A stretch of 64,000 nt of DNA, taken from the NCBI GenBank assembly GCA_030848705.1, contig CM061243.1:113856674-113920673 (forward strand), in the 5' to 3' direction. Under the pieces are notes generated by a model. That model saw only the letters and a list, made by a program, of their open reading frames with translations, did no database searches and had not been told where the DNA came from. Shown piece after piece: positions 10,333 to 21,500 of this stretch. The stretch's first letter is position 1, and each line of letters starts with the position of its first letter. A program made the translations under genes and the position numbers. The stretch is from Heracleum sosnowskyi (taxonomy: Eukaryota > Streptophyta > Magnoliopsida > Apiales > Apiaceae).

Positions 10333-10960
10333 GTGAGTTGTGACGAGAAAGACAGAATTTTACTCAGGGAGCATGGAAGATTGGATAGAGCATGGAATCT
10401 GGAGTACCATGGTTTATATAATTCAGAAAGTAGGCCTGCTAGCTTCATTATTTTTACATGGCGGATGGCGCAGCTAAAGGGTCTCCTGGACCAGCTGGAG
10501 GAAGAGGCATATTTCGCAATGAGTACAGTGGAGTGATCACTGGCTTCTCATCAAGGTTTAGTGTCTGCAATTTTTTCAAAGCCGAAATACTAGCCATTGC
10601 TGGAGGGCTTGAAATTGCAAGATCCTTGGGGATACGAAACTTAATGGTACAAATCGATAATCTAGCATGTGTTCAAATTCTTAAAAATGAGGTTGATCGT
10701 GAAGGTGCTGCGTAAACGTCATTGGAACTTGCTGCGAGATAATTGCAAAACCAGAATGTGACGTAGAGAGGGAAATCGTGTGGCTAAACTGGCTCGCGTA
10801 TAAAGGTGTAGATCAAGAGGAGAAGTCGATCATCTTTCATGATCCTCCCTCGGAGTTAGCTGCATTGTTAAGGGATGATTCCCTAGAGTGGCTTCGCCCT
10901 GATTTATTAGTGTGTTGTTGGGGTTTATCCCCTCATTTGCATAAAATAAAAATATCTATT
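10333..10960 (+). pseudogene. LINE-type RNase H domain fragment, frameshifted
   Basis: From 10458 the frame reads ADGAAKGSPGPAGG, then FKAEILAIAGGL, then NLMVQIDNLA. This is the RNase H fold found at the C-terminus of plant non-LTR (LINE) polyproteins and in derived stand-alone RNase H-like genes. The acidic residues D (ADGA), E (KAEI) and D (QIDN) are kept. After a stop at 10713-10715 the domain continues in other frames (REGNRVAKLA; then IIFHDPPSELAALL to about 10905). No reverse transcriptase is present. It interrupts the duplicated 5' flank of the intact kinase, so it arrived after the kinase duplication or was lost from the left copy. Confidence 0.75.
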
Positions 10961-11428
10961 TTGACAAAAATAAATATAGATCGAACGAGTCGCTTTCAAA
11001 AAACTTGGTAAAAAAATAAGTAATTAGCAATGTTAATGTTTTAATATCAAGTAGATGCAGGGTAATAAGAATGAGAGATACAGACAAAGAATGCCTTTAG
11101 AAATACCTACCAAACAAGAGTCTTTCAAAGAAATCAAGCTGATACATAATATTAAATCAATAAAAATGAACATAAATTAATCAGCAATCGAGCTAACACA
11201 CACTATAATAGCCAAATTTATTCCTCAAGTTCCAAGCTGCCTTCTGTCTTGACTCTTGATCATTAGACAGACACCTCTTTTACTTTGGCATTGAAAAATC
11301 CGATATTTTCATTTGATTTTCTTGCTGGTTCCATCTGTGTTTTCTTCTTTGGATTCATTACTTTCTCTACCATACCAGCTGTTTATCCAAAGACTTCACC
11401 CTCGTCTGGATTCAAATTTTGCTTCCCA

Positions 11429-13226
11429 ATGTTGAAGAAATATTGTTGTTGCATACCGGATGATCAAGAACAACAGGATATCAAGTGAGTTGTGTATATT
11501 TCATTTCATGCATGTCGATACCTTTCTTAAGTCGTTATATTTGGTTAAGTGTAGTTGTATGTTCCGATTTCATTGTTCTGTGTAAAATTTCATGCTAATT
11601 CCGTTTTGTTGTTCTGTTTCTGTTTTAGTGCACAATCCGATAAGTCAAGTGTTGTGTTATGTTTCGATTTCATTCATGTTAATTCCTTTTTGCTGTTCTG
11701 TTGTTTTAGTGCACAATCCGGCAAGTCAAGAGATTATCCCTGGGAGATCTACACCCTTAGAGAACTTGTACATGCAACAAATAATTTCCATAATGATAAC
11801 AAGATTGGAGAGGGTGGTTTTGGAAGTGTCTACTGGGGTCGAACTAGTAAAGGCGTTGAGGCAATCCTTCTATTTCTAACACTTCAAAATATTTCAACTT
11901 TTCTTCTTTACTGGAATTTTTGTTGTTAAATATACTGAATTTTCGGATCGTGTTGCATACAGATAGCAATTAAACGGTTAAAAGCTATGAGTGCAAAAGC
12001 AGAAATGGAATTTGCAGTAGAAGTCGAAATTCTTGGGAGGGTTAGACACAAAAATTTACTGGGATTAAGAGGTTTTTATGCAGGTGGAGATGAAAGGCTT
12101 ATAGTGTATGATTATATGCCTAATCACAGCTTGATCACACATCTCCATGGTCAACTTGCTTCTGATTGTCTGCTCGATTGGCCTCGAAGAATCGGTGTTG
12201 CCATTGGGTCGGCTGAAGGAATATCGTAAGTACATGCCCTGCCCTCTTTAATTATTAGTTTATGATTGTGTGTTCTACTAGGCCGCGCCGGCCATACAGA
12301 GACTCATTGACTTAATATAATACATCAATTTGTGTTCTTAGTTTCGTAGCCTAAGCCAAATAGTTTTACTTAAAAATAAATTAAATAAACAATAGTATTG
12401 AAGTAGTGAAATGACTTGATTATTTATTTATCAGCCTCTCTAGTCTCTACTATCCTCGGTGCAGGGGTAAGATCCCCAGTAGGTTTACGTACTGATATGC
12501 TTGGTTTGGTTTAGATTTAACTTATTTGAGTGATTGCCCGTCTTACGTCCGGCCATTTCTGTCGTTGGTTGAAGGTACTTGCACCAAGAAGCGAATCCTC
12601 ATATCATTCATAGGGACATCAAAGCTAGTAATGTGCTCTTAGATTCTGAATTCCAAGCAAAAGTTGCTGATTTTGGTTTTGCGAAACTTGTACCAGAGGG
12701 TGTCACTCACATGACTACAAAGGTCAAAGGGACCCTGGGGTATTTAGCACCAGAGTACGCAATGTGGGGAAAAGTATCCGAAAGCTGTGATGTTTATAGT
12801 TTTGGAATACTACTACTTGAGATCATTAGTGCTAAAAAACCATTAGAAAAACTTGCTGGTGGAGTTAAGCGCGACATTGTTCAATGGGCTACTCCATTGG
12901 TACAGAAAGGTGCTTATGAACAAGTTGTTGATCCTAGGCTAAAGGGAAAGTATGATCGCGCTCAGTTAAAAAGCCTTGTAATAATTGCAATGAGATGTAC
13001 TGATAGTAATCCGGAAAATCGCCCGAGTATGATCGATGTTGTAGAAATGCTGAAAGGAGGCAATGTTGGTAGTAGAAGAAAAGAGATAACAATAGTGAAA
13101 GATATGGCTGATGGAAATGAAGATGAAGATTTTGGCGACGAAGATACTGATTATGAAGGCCAATTTGGGAATGGAAAGCCGGCACCAAGACTTGTAAAAG
13201 GAGGATCAAGAAGAAGAAGAAAATGA
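11429..13226 (+). CDS. PTI1-like receptor-like cytoplasmic kinase (At3g15890-like), intact
   Basis: Exons 11429-11484, 11710-11860, 11963-12225 and 12575-13226 encode 373 residues in one frame. The short N-terminus has a Cys cluster (KKYCCCIP), a likely S-acylation site for membrane attachment, and no transmembrane segment. The kinase domain is complete: glycine loop GEGGFGSVY, Lys73 (AIKRLK), HRD with Asp171 (HRDIKASN), DFG Asp189 and LAPEYA. HRD and DFG both being present predicts activity. The acidic then basic tail (EDEDFGDEDTD; SRRRRK) is a possible nuclear or membrane electrostatic segment. Intron 2 uses a GC donor (GAG|GCAATC); using any GT nearby would break the conserved GVE-IAIK junction. 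The start was chosen at 11429 because the in-frame codons upstream match the 5' leader of the sister copy. Closest family in memory is At3g15890; its substrate is unknown. Confidence 0.9.
11545..11725. repeat. 81-bp-period duplication of the intron 1 end and acceptor
   Basis: TTTTAGTGCACAATCCG occurs at about 11624 and about 11705 (period 81), each preceded by the same GTTCCGATTTCATT/GTTTCGATTTCATT and TTGCTGTTCTG-type tract. Only the second acceptor continues into the kinase reading frame. The first leads into a short stub (TAAGTCAAGTG) and is a decoy. Confidence 0.8.
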
Positions 13227-13800
13227 AGTGAGTTTATTCCATGCGCTTGTGTTGTTCTTCATGCATTTTGTAACTGATTCAACTAGAACAATCAGAAGGA
13301 TGGCTAGAGTCTTGTATTTGAAATTGAACACTCATTTTTATATTGTTCTAGATGATCAACCACATTAGTATTAGATTGCGGCAGACCAAGAAACCATGGG
13401 AAAATGTTTTCAAATACCGACGACATATGCAGCTGGAATATGTGTACTTGTTTTTCGATTTTTTTCGTAATAGGGAAAATAGGTTGATCTTCAACTCATA
13501 ATTTCCTTTAGCAAATCAACAAAAAAAAATCCTCTTACCAAAAACATAGATAAGCATTTTTCGTAGGTTAAATTTGTCTAACTAATATTCCCCTTATGTA
13601 TACTTTTATTTAACTAACAAATGCTACTTCCCTTGGATAAATTTTTAGCTTTCATAATAACCAATCACTTTAACCAATCAATTTAGCTATTATCTTTGAA
13701 GATGTTCTAACTCAAAAGAAAATTTTAATAGAAAATTTTTTAAAGTACAAATTTTTTAACTAAATCCCCACTAAACATCAAAACATTTACGAAATCTACT
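13227..13800. other. 3' flank of the kinase, no gene seen
   Basis: AT-rich sequence after the kinase stop, with a probable 3' UTR to about 13400. No coding region or RNA gene recognised. Confidence 0.5.
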
Positions 13801-13802
13801 CC

Positions 13803-15010
13803 TATATACTAAATGGCGTCTAAGGGCATTTGAGCTAATAAAATAGCTATGAAATTACAATTTTATCCTAATTTTTTGAAAAATCACAAAAATGCCACCA
13901 TGTGTAAATTTGTGATAAAAATGAATTATTTTGTGTATTCATTAGGCATGAACTCGTGACTTCCCTTTGGTAAGTCCATAACTTAACCATTGTGCTACAT
14001 TTATTTTTTAGTATATTTTAATTTATTTATTTTTGGTAGTTAAGGTGAGTAGTCGAACTCGTGACCCTTTGGATCAACTAGGGATGACAATTTGAACCGA
14101 TCTGATAGGTACCCGATCCGAATAGACCCGACTGAACCCGAAATTTTGGGTTTGGGTTTGGGTCTGGATTTGGATATCATATATAGACCCGATTAAATTT
14201 CGGGTCGGGTTTGGATATTTCCCTAACCGAACCGAACCGGACCCGAAATCTGAAACCTGAACCGGACCCGATCCGAAACCCGAATAATAATTATATATAT
14301 ATATATATATGAAAAATATGGTGTATATATAATATATTTTAAATCATTAATATTTAAGAATTCCATTAACTTCCTGGCTACGTGATGTATGGTTACTGAA
14401 ACATTGATGTATCATATCCTAATTCATTCTCTTATTCTAAATTCTTTAACTTATTCCACTTCTAGAGTTTCAGTTTTAGATTTCTCACTCGATGTTTTCA
14501 CTCTCCCACTAACTCTGAAAACAGAGTTAATCTACATAATTTGTTGGTATGTTTTTATAATTAAACTTTTTAATTCCTTTTTGTATTATAAACCCTAATA
14601 CGAATATTAAATTATTCTCTGATTATGTATCTTTGGATGATGTAAACTAGCTTTTAAAAACTCTTGAATTTGTTTAGAATTTGGATTATGAATTTTGTTA
14701 GTGAAGAATTTTGCTTAGAATTTAAATAGCTCAATTATTGTAGTCAAAATTTTAAATACAGATTTGTATTAAACTGATAAATAATTGTATAAAAGTTAAA
14801 CTCAATCGGAACCCGATTAAACCGAACCCGAACCGAAACCCGACAGGTCCGGTCTGGATCTTGACATTCGGGATCCAATCGAATCTGGGTTCGGATCCGG
14901 ATCTAAGATATATATTTGGATCCAGGTCTGGTTTTTACAAAACCCGAACCGACCGACCCGATTGCCATCTCTAGGATCAACACATTAGATAAACCACATC
15001 ATCTTCTTTT
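13803..15010 (-). repeat. short interspersed repeat with pol III-like boxes, split by a hAT insertion
   Basis: 13803-14078 matches, in reverse orientation, the repeat at 56462-56660. Shared parts are TAAATGGCGTCTAAGGGCA at one end, an ATTTTATCCTAATTTTTTGA-type stretch, AAATCACAAAAATGCCAC, and a tRNA-like part. On the minus strand that part shows TGTAGCACAATGGTTAAG (A-box-like) and GAGTTCATGCC (B-box-like). A second B-box-like GAGTTCGACTA lies at about 14055. The copy is interrupted at 14079 by the hAT element and resumes at 14982. It is SINE-like, but I saw no poly(A) or clear target-site duplication. Confidence 0.5.
14079..14973. mobile_element. non-autonomous hAT element (895 bp) with 8-bp target-site duplication
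   Basis: Terminal inverted repeats TAGGGATGACAAT and ATTGCCATCTCTA match in 11 of 13 positions. The flanks are exact 8-bp duplications GGATCAAC (14071-14078 and 14974-14981), the size made by hAT transposases. The interior is AT-rich with many degenerate CCCGAACC/GGGTTCGG blocks near both ends and a short (TA)n at about 14292. No transposase ORF is present. Confidence 0.9.
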
Positions 15011-15127
15011 ATTTTTTTTAAATTTAACTTTGTTGTTTCCTATTATTTATATACTATTTTTCTTAGTTTTCGTGGTTTTTAAATATAAATGTATATTCAA
15101 TCATCTATGTAAATTTTTTACTAGACT

Positions 15128-15968
15128 CGACAAATTGGTTTATGATACAAAAATTTAGTATTTGATTTTAATTTTTTGATACGTGAAAGTACACTAACAC
15201 GAAAATAAACGATAAAACGTATAACGTCTTAATGACATGTATTATCACAGCCGACAAATTTTGTGACTGTATAACCGCTCATATATGTTATGTATATATC
15301 ATGTGCTACAAATTTTGTTCATTTTGTCCAACTTTTTTGGTCACTTTACACGTTGTCGTTAATAAATAAATATATGTACTCATTTTCGTCAAGAATTAAA
15401 TTGTATTAAACTCTTTGGGTAAATTATATACTGAGTTAAAATCAAATATCAATATTAGTTAAAAATCAAATTAAAATCGGTAATTTTTTAAAAACAGTTA
15501 TATAGATAATTAAGAAAATTTGTAATATGTCTTAGTGTATAATCTCCCCATATATGATTAATTTATAAAAATATTTTTATTACATTTAGATCACATGAAT
15601 TTACAAACATCCATGTTATATACGAACAATTATGCTACAATTATTATTTATATTACACTCATTGATCAATTTAATAAAATTCGTTTCACGACATTGAAAG
15701 TTAAATTATTATTTAAGCAATTAACGATAATCATGTAATTATTATCGAATAGATATTTATCCATTTTTTTTTTTGAAAACCTAATCAAATTATAAAATAT
15801 TTTGGTGTATGAAAACGGTATGCAATATTATAAAATAATATCAAAATATTATCATTTACCATATTTTTAAATATAAAATTATTTCAATACATATATTGAT
15901 TATTGCGAGAAATTATTTAAGTATAGGAACATGCATGTGCGAGTGCGAGGCACGGTTTTTTACGCTAA
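15128..15968 (+). mobile_element. Helitron-like element, copy 1 (non-autonomous)
   Basis: The sequence is homologous over its length, in opposite orientation, to 42777-44035. Shared landmarks include CACGACATTGAAAG, ATTATAAAATATTTTGGT and AACCGCTCATATATG. The 3' end has a hairpin (arms GTGC/GCAC near 15940-15952) and then CTAA followed by T, fitting a Helitron terminus. The 5' end is placed where homology stops, at a TC dinucleotide, and is uncertain. No protein is encoded. Confidence 0.55.
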
Positions 15969-16732
15969 TTTTATTTTATTCCCAATCATCTTGCATACAT
16001 TTTTTATTTTGCATATTATAAAATAAAAGAGTATATCCCATATTCCTCTTCTGAGAAGATATCACAAATTTTTAGATGCGTAACACCCAAATCGATTAGC
16101 CTTCAAAATATACATGGATCATTTTATTCTATCTTAATGTAACGATCTTAAATATGACATCTTGATTAGTTTTGTTAATTTGAATGAGGTTCGTTTCCAT
16201 CTAATTTTATTATAACTAATCATAGTATAATAAGTGGCATTTTATACATAATTATACATAATTTTGGAACTAACGTAACACGTCTAGTATTTTTATATAT
16301 ATAAATTTGTAAAAGTAACATTGTAAAAACTTGTCGTATCGAAATGAGTCAAATGACACTATCACACTAGGAGTAGGGTCTATTCGGGAGTTTCCAGACA
16401 AAATCCCTAATTTGATGGTTATGTTTGCGGTCTATAACTAAATTTATGCATGGTCGGGGTGAGCTGATTGCTGAAATTGAGCAAATTGCACTTTTTTAAT
16501 TTCTCTTCAAATTGCACTTTTTTTTTTAACTTTTGTTTTATTTGAGAATAGATGATTCATCAAGTAAGTTGCTTTTCTCTTGGCTCTCGAAAAGAAAAAA
16601 TTACTGTTCTCTTGAGGATAAATCAAATCAAAAAATTAATATATAACAGAAATTAAACAAATCCGTTTTCTAAAGATTTAAAAGTAGATTCACATTAGGT
16701 GCTAACCTTACCTGACCTGTCAAGAATATTAC
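15969..16732. other. AT-rich intergenic spacer
   Basis: No gene seen. The sequence is strongly AT-rich with no ORF of family character and probably consists of old transposon remains. Confidence 0.5.
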
Positions 16733-17150
16733 AGGGTGTGTTTGTCACCGGTTTATAAACCGACTTATGACTTATAAATCCGTAAGAGTTTATAGGGGGT
16801 GTTTGCCAACCCAACTTATCACCTCAACTTATAACTTATATGTTGATAAATTGAATGTTAATAATATGATACATTTTTATGAACTTATTGACTTATTACT
16901 TGATTTCTTTGTTTTTTAATACTTTATATTTTTACCTTTGTGTTTAAAATGCAAGTGTTGACATAATTGTATTTAATAATTATTTTTTCAAATTTAATTT
17001 AACAAACTCTTAACTAACTTATAAATAAATTTATCCAAATACACGTATAACTTATAAGAATTCATCAACTTATCACTTATATGTCACTTACTCATTTTAA
17101 ACTGTAAGTCAACTTTTTTGTGATACCCCAAACACGCACTATATCTTAAT
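16733..17150. mobile_element. putative MITE with GTGTTTG-type ends
   Basis: The left end has GGGTGTGTTTGTCACC and a second GGGGTGTTTGCCAACC at about 16796. The right end is GATACCCCAAACACGCAC, its rough inverted complement. Internal ACTTATAACTTAT/ATAACTTATAAG blocks are also inverted. Such GTGTTTGG ends are typical of small plant DNA transposons. Exact ends and target-site duplication were not resolved. Confidence 0.45.
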
Positions 17151-17205
17151 ATTCCAACTGTTATATACTATTATTCCCATTTTATACATTATATACGCAT
17201 GCATA

Positions 17206-17907
17206 TATGGGTGTAAAATGATCCGGCAGATATCTCTTTACTCAAGTATTTGATCATTTTGCTTTATTCATGTTTAGGTTTCGGTCTGGAATCGTTTTAT
17301 TCGAATCTGAATCAATCTTGGATATTGAGGTTTGGATCTGAACCGAATATGAGCTAGTACCGTATTTTATTTTTATTAACCGAGTAGTTTGTGATCTATC
17401 GAATACGAGTCAAATATGATGCACTAACCGTGGGTATCATTTTTATTTGAACTATATAAGTAGTAATATATTCTAAAATAGATATAATATTATAAAAAAA
17501 CATAATAATCATGAATTAAAAACTTAAATAAATGATCAATTAAGTATATGATGATGATTAAATAGGTAGATAACTCGTATTTTATGAAATTTTAAAGTTA
17601 TAAATGATACTAAGAAATTGTAATATGCTATTTAATTAGAAATGTAATGAACTAAAAATATAATTCATATTCGAGTTTGAATCAAATACAGATCAGAATC
17701 ATATTCAGGTAGGATTATTTTATTAAGAATAATATAAGACTAATTTGAGCGGGTAGATGAGTGCTCATATCCAGAATCGTATTTTATTTGAATTTAATTT
17801 TTCCTTCAAATTTGAATCAATTATAAAACGAATCTGAAACGTGTATCATATTTTCAAATCTAATATAAGTTGAGATACCAGGTAATTCGGATCACTTTAG
17901 GGCCCTA
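17206..17907. mobile_element. non-autonomous hAT-like element (702 bp) with 8-bp target-site duplication
   Basis: The left end TATGGGTGTAAAATGATCCG and the right end (reverse complement TAGGGCCCTAAAGTGATCCG) form an imperfect terminal inverted repeat. Exact 8-bp flanks CATGCATA lie at 17198-17205 and 17908-17915. The interior repeats GAATC/GATTC-rich blocks and has no ORF. The duplication is partly palindromic, so chance matching is somewhat easier than for the 14-kb element. Confidence 0.7.
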
Positions 17908-18418
17908 CATGCATACACCATACTATAGAAAACGTATTTTTATAGATAAAAATACAATCCGTAGATACTTAAAACAAATAATTAATGAGTGTAATAGGAT
18001 AAGAATTTTAATCTACTTATTTGAAACAGAGGTACTTTAGAAAAATAAATAAATAAAATCCGAATGATTTTAAATCTGAATTCTCCTTCAGATAAAGATA
18101 ATATAGAAATGTGTTATTTATTTATTTATGAGTTTTCTCAAATAAAAAAAATAATAAAATAAAATAATAATAATTCACAAGAATTGCGCCGGCTGTAAGC
18201 ATATACTCTCCGTACAAACAGAACCAAATCTAGAAGAAAGTTAAGAAGAGAGACCTTTACACACTTCACAGGGTCACCCCCACATGCGCCCCGTGAGCCC
18301 AAGTTGACTGAATCATTCAGACCGCATATACATACACACATATATTCACCCCCCGCCTATACAACATATTTTGCACCGCCTTCTGTTTCCTAGTATTCTA
18401 CCTCCTACCATTTTCAAA

Positions 18419-18446
18419 CCTCTCTCTCTCTCTCTCTCTCTCTCTC
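18419..18446 (+). repeat. (CT)n tract in the fructokinase leader
   Basis: A run of about 13 CT units lies roughly 110 bases before the fructokinase ATG, followed by ACACATATATATC. Pyrimidine runs of this kind are common in plant 5' UTRs and core promoters. Confidence 0.7.
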
Positions 18447-18552
18447 TACACATATATATCTTGCACTTTTTGTTTATTAAAATTTGTGGGTTCTTGTTAT
18501 AATATCTTGAAGCTCTCATTATTGCTGTGGTGAATCTTTGTCTTTAGCTATC

Positions 18553-21500
18553 ATGACGGAATCTCACGCATTTGGTTCGTTTTCTTGTGAGATAATTTTG
18601 ATTTTTGCAATTGTTTTTTAAGTTATGTACTTGAATCTTGCAACTTGATTTGGGTTTTTGAGGCTATGATTGTTTGATTTGTGTGTGTATGTTTCTTGAA
18701 TTGTGCATTGATTTTCTTGATTATTTTCAACTATTTTTTGTGGGTTGTGAGGATTTGTGAATCTTGGTGATTGGTAGGATTTAAGACTTCTGTTGAATAT
18801 TCTTTATATTCTGGATCTCTCTTTTATGTTTTTCTTGGGATGCCATTTGTTGAAATTTTAGATTTTCGCAATTTTTAGCTGTTTGATGATTCCAAGGAGG
18901 GTAGAATTAGTGTCCATTCTTGTGTTAAGATTTCGAGATGTACTTTTATTATCATGTTATAGGCCTCGTTGAGTCGTTTGTGTGGTCGAATCATGTATTG
19001 TAAGACAGGCATTTGGTGTTCTGTGTGTCTAAGTGCGCGCATCAACTGTGTGTTAAATGAATCATATTTTGATACTTTCAAGGAAGGTAGAATTACTGTC
19101 CAATCTTGTGTATATATTTCGAGATGTACTTTTTCAATTATATTATAGGCCTCGTTCAGTCGTTTGTGTAGTTGAATCAGGTATTTGTAAGACAGGCATT
19201 GGTGTTTCTCTGTATGTTTAGATTGTAAGTGAACACATCAACTGTGTGTTGAATGAATCGTATTGCAAAAGGACCTTTTTTATGTTGTTTCGTTCCGATG
19301 CTACAAAGTTTCTGGTCTAGTTTTCTTATTGATCCTTAACATTTGATGTGCAGATCAAATTAAGGATCTGACCATAAATTCCAATGGAGGGGAACAAAAA
19401 GATAGTCCCTTGGTCATATGCTTTGGGGAATTGTTGATCGACTTTGTGCCTACAGTTGGTGGGGTTTCACTTGCAGAAGCACCGGCCTTTCAAAAAGCTC
19501 CTGGTGGGGCTCCTGCTAATGTTGCTGTTGGTATATCACGGTTGGGAGGTTCTTCAGCTTTCATAGGCAAGGTGAATCTTGTGTTAGCCCTGTTGTCTCT
19601 AAGACTATTAACACCTATTGTGAATACAATGCACCATTGCATTCTTGTGATATGTTACTTTTCTTTATGATGCATCTCTGTTATTTTTAAGTGATCTACT
19701 GCTGCTCTTGTATATTTCCTCTTCAAGAATTTGAAAGAAACGGACAGTTGCTGATTTAGCAATGGTGTTGTGTGCCCGTTATGGATCTTGATTTATTTCT
19801 ATCTTTTTGTTGGCTTCCTATCAGAAAACCGTATTGACAGTTATCTAATTATATTATTCTGGAATTCCTGCCCACGTTAAAAATATTTCCTGAAAGTAAA
19901 AGGCCGAGCGACTCAGCAAATGTATTTGGAGCTTGTATGTTACTTTTATCTTGGACGGAACTGTGTTTGCTGATTGACTACATTATTGTAACATGGTGCC
20001 ATGTTGGCTTGAACAAATTACATTTCCTTGTAAAATTATTGCTTACCTTTTCTCCTTGTCATAAGTTGCGTATTCCTATGAATATGTTGATTGCTCTTTT
20101 TTTTTGGCTGGAATGCAATATTAGTCCTGAACAATAAAATTCTTACCTTAGGTGGGGGAGGATGAATTTGGGTTTATGTTAGCTGACATTTTGAAGCAAA
20201 ACAAGGTCAACAACTCCGGCATGCGATTTGACCCAGCTGCAAGGACAGCACTGGCATTTGTTACATTGCGGTCTGATGGTGAGCGTGAATTTTTGTTTTT
20301 CCGTCATCCTAGTGCTGATATGCTTCTTCATGAATCAGAACTTGATAGAGATCTTATCAAGCAGGTATGTGTTTGTTGTCTTTCTAATATAATTAATTCA
20401 CCACTTGATTGCTTCCACATAACACAGCTGCTAATTCAGTTGAATTATATCTTAAGCAGGCTAAAGTCTTTCATTATGGTTCAATTAGTTTGATTGAAGA
20501 ACCATGTAGGTCTGCTCATCTTGCTGCAATGGCAATTGCTAAAGAATCTGGAAGCATTCTCTCTTATGATCCAAATTTAAGGTTGCCGTTATGGCCATCA
20601 GCTGAGGCTGCTCGAGAGGGTATCATGAGCATATGGGACAAAGCAGACATTATTAAGGCAAGCTTTTAGATTATAGACCTAGCTGGGAATTTGGCTAACT
20701 TATAGCATTTAAATGGTATCAACGGTTTGGTGTGAAATTAACATGCTATGTGGAGCTCACTTTCACTCTGTTGAATTGGCAGATAAGTGAGGATGAAATC
20801 TCATTCCTAACTGGAGGTGAAGATCCTTATGATGATAATGTGGTCTTAACAAAGCTGTATCACTCCAATCTTAAGCTGTTGCTTGTAAGTGAAGGGGCAG
20901 AGGGTTGCAGATATTATACTAAGGTAAGGGTTGTATATCTTGAAATTACCAAGTTCTCTGTTTTTATGTTTAGTTTTTTTTTTGGTAACAATTATCAAGA
21001 ATTAGAACATGGGGTTAGACTAGTGGTAAAGGTTATCTCCTTTCCCCTCCCTCCATGAGAAAGTCAGGTTGTAGAGTGCTAGAGCCTAGAGGTCTTCTTT
21101 AAAAACCTGCTTGCATTTATAAAATATCAGTTATCCAGAAATGATATAAAGAGGCAATTTGGCAACTTAAATTCGACACATTAATAATTTGCCTCAATAT
21201 ACAAGAGATGTTTTGTTTGTTATCTTTTTTTTCATCATCCGTTATGTTCTGGTGTGAGCGTTACTGGAGTCTCTATATTTTTTATGTGAAATTCAGTTTT
21301 CTTCAGTTTTAATGAGTAACAAACCCATCTTTAAAGAAACTAAACATTCATGCAGAAACTTAAAGGTCGAGTTGCTGGTGTTAAAGTAAAAGCCGTGGAT
21401 ACAACTGGTGCTGGCGATTCATTTGTTGCTGGATTATTATACTGCTTCGCCGCTGACATGAACCTGTACCAGGTAACACTTCTGCTGGAAAACGAGTACT

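Larger units (their letters stand above)
7185..13330. repeat. tandem segmental duplication: two kinase gene copies with their promoters
   Basis: The left unit (about 7185-9100) and right unit (about 10150-10200, then 10970-13250) share the 5' flank (ACCTCTGCCAC, GAATGCCTTTAGAAAT, CAAGCTGCCTTCTGTCTTGA), exon-intron structure and coding sequence. The flank of the right unit is split by about 780 bp containing an RNase H scrap. The left unit lacks exon 1 and intron 1. Confidence 0.85.

Noticed and set aside
14389..14598. 69-codon ORF in the 14-kb region
   Set aside because: Lies in the AT-rich interior of a hAT element without transposase motifs.
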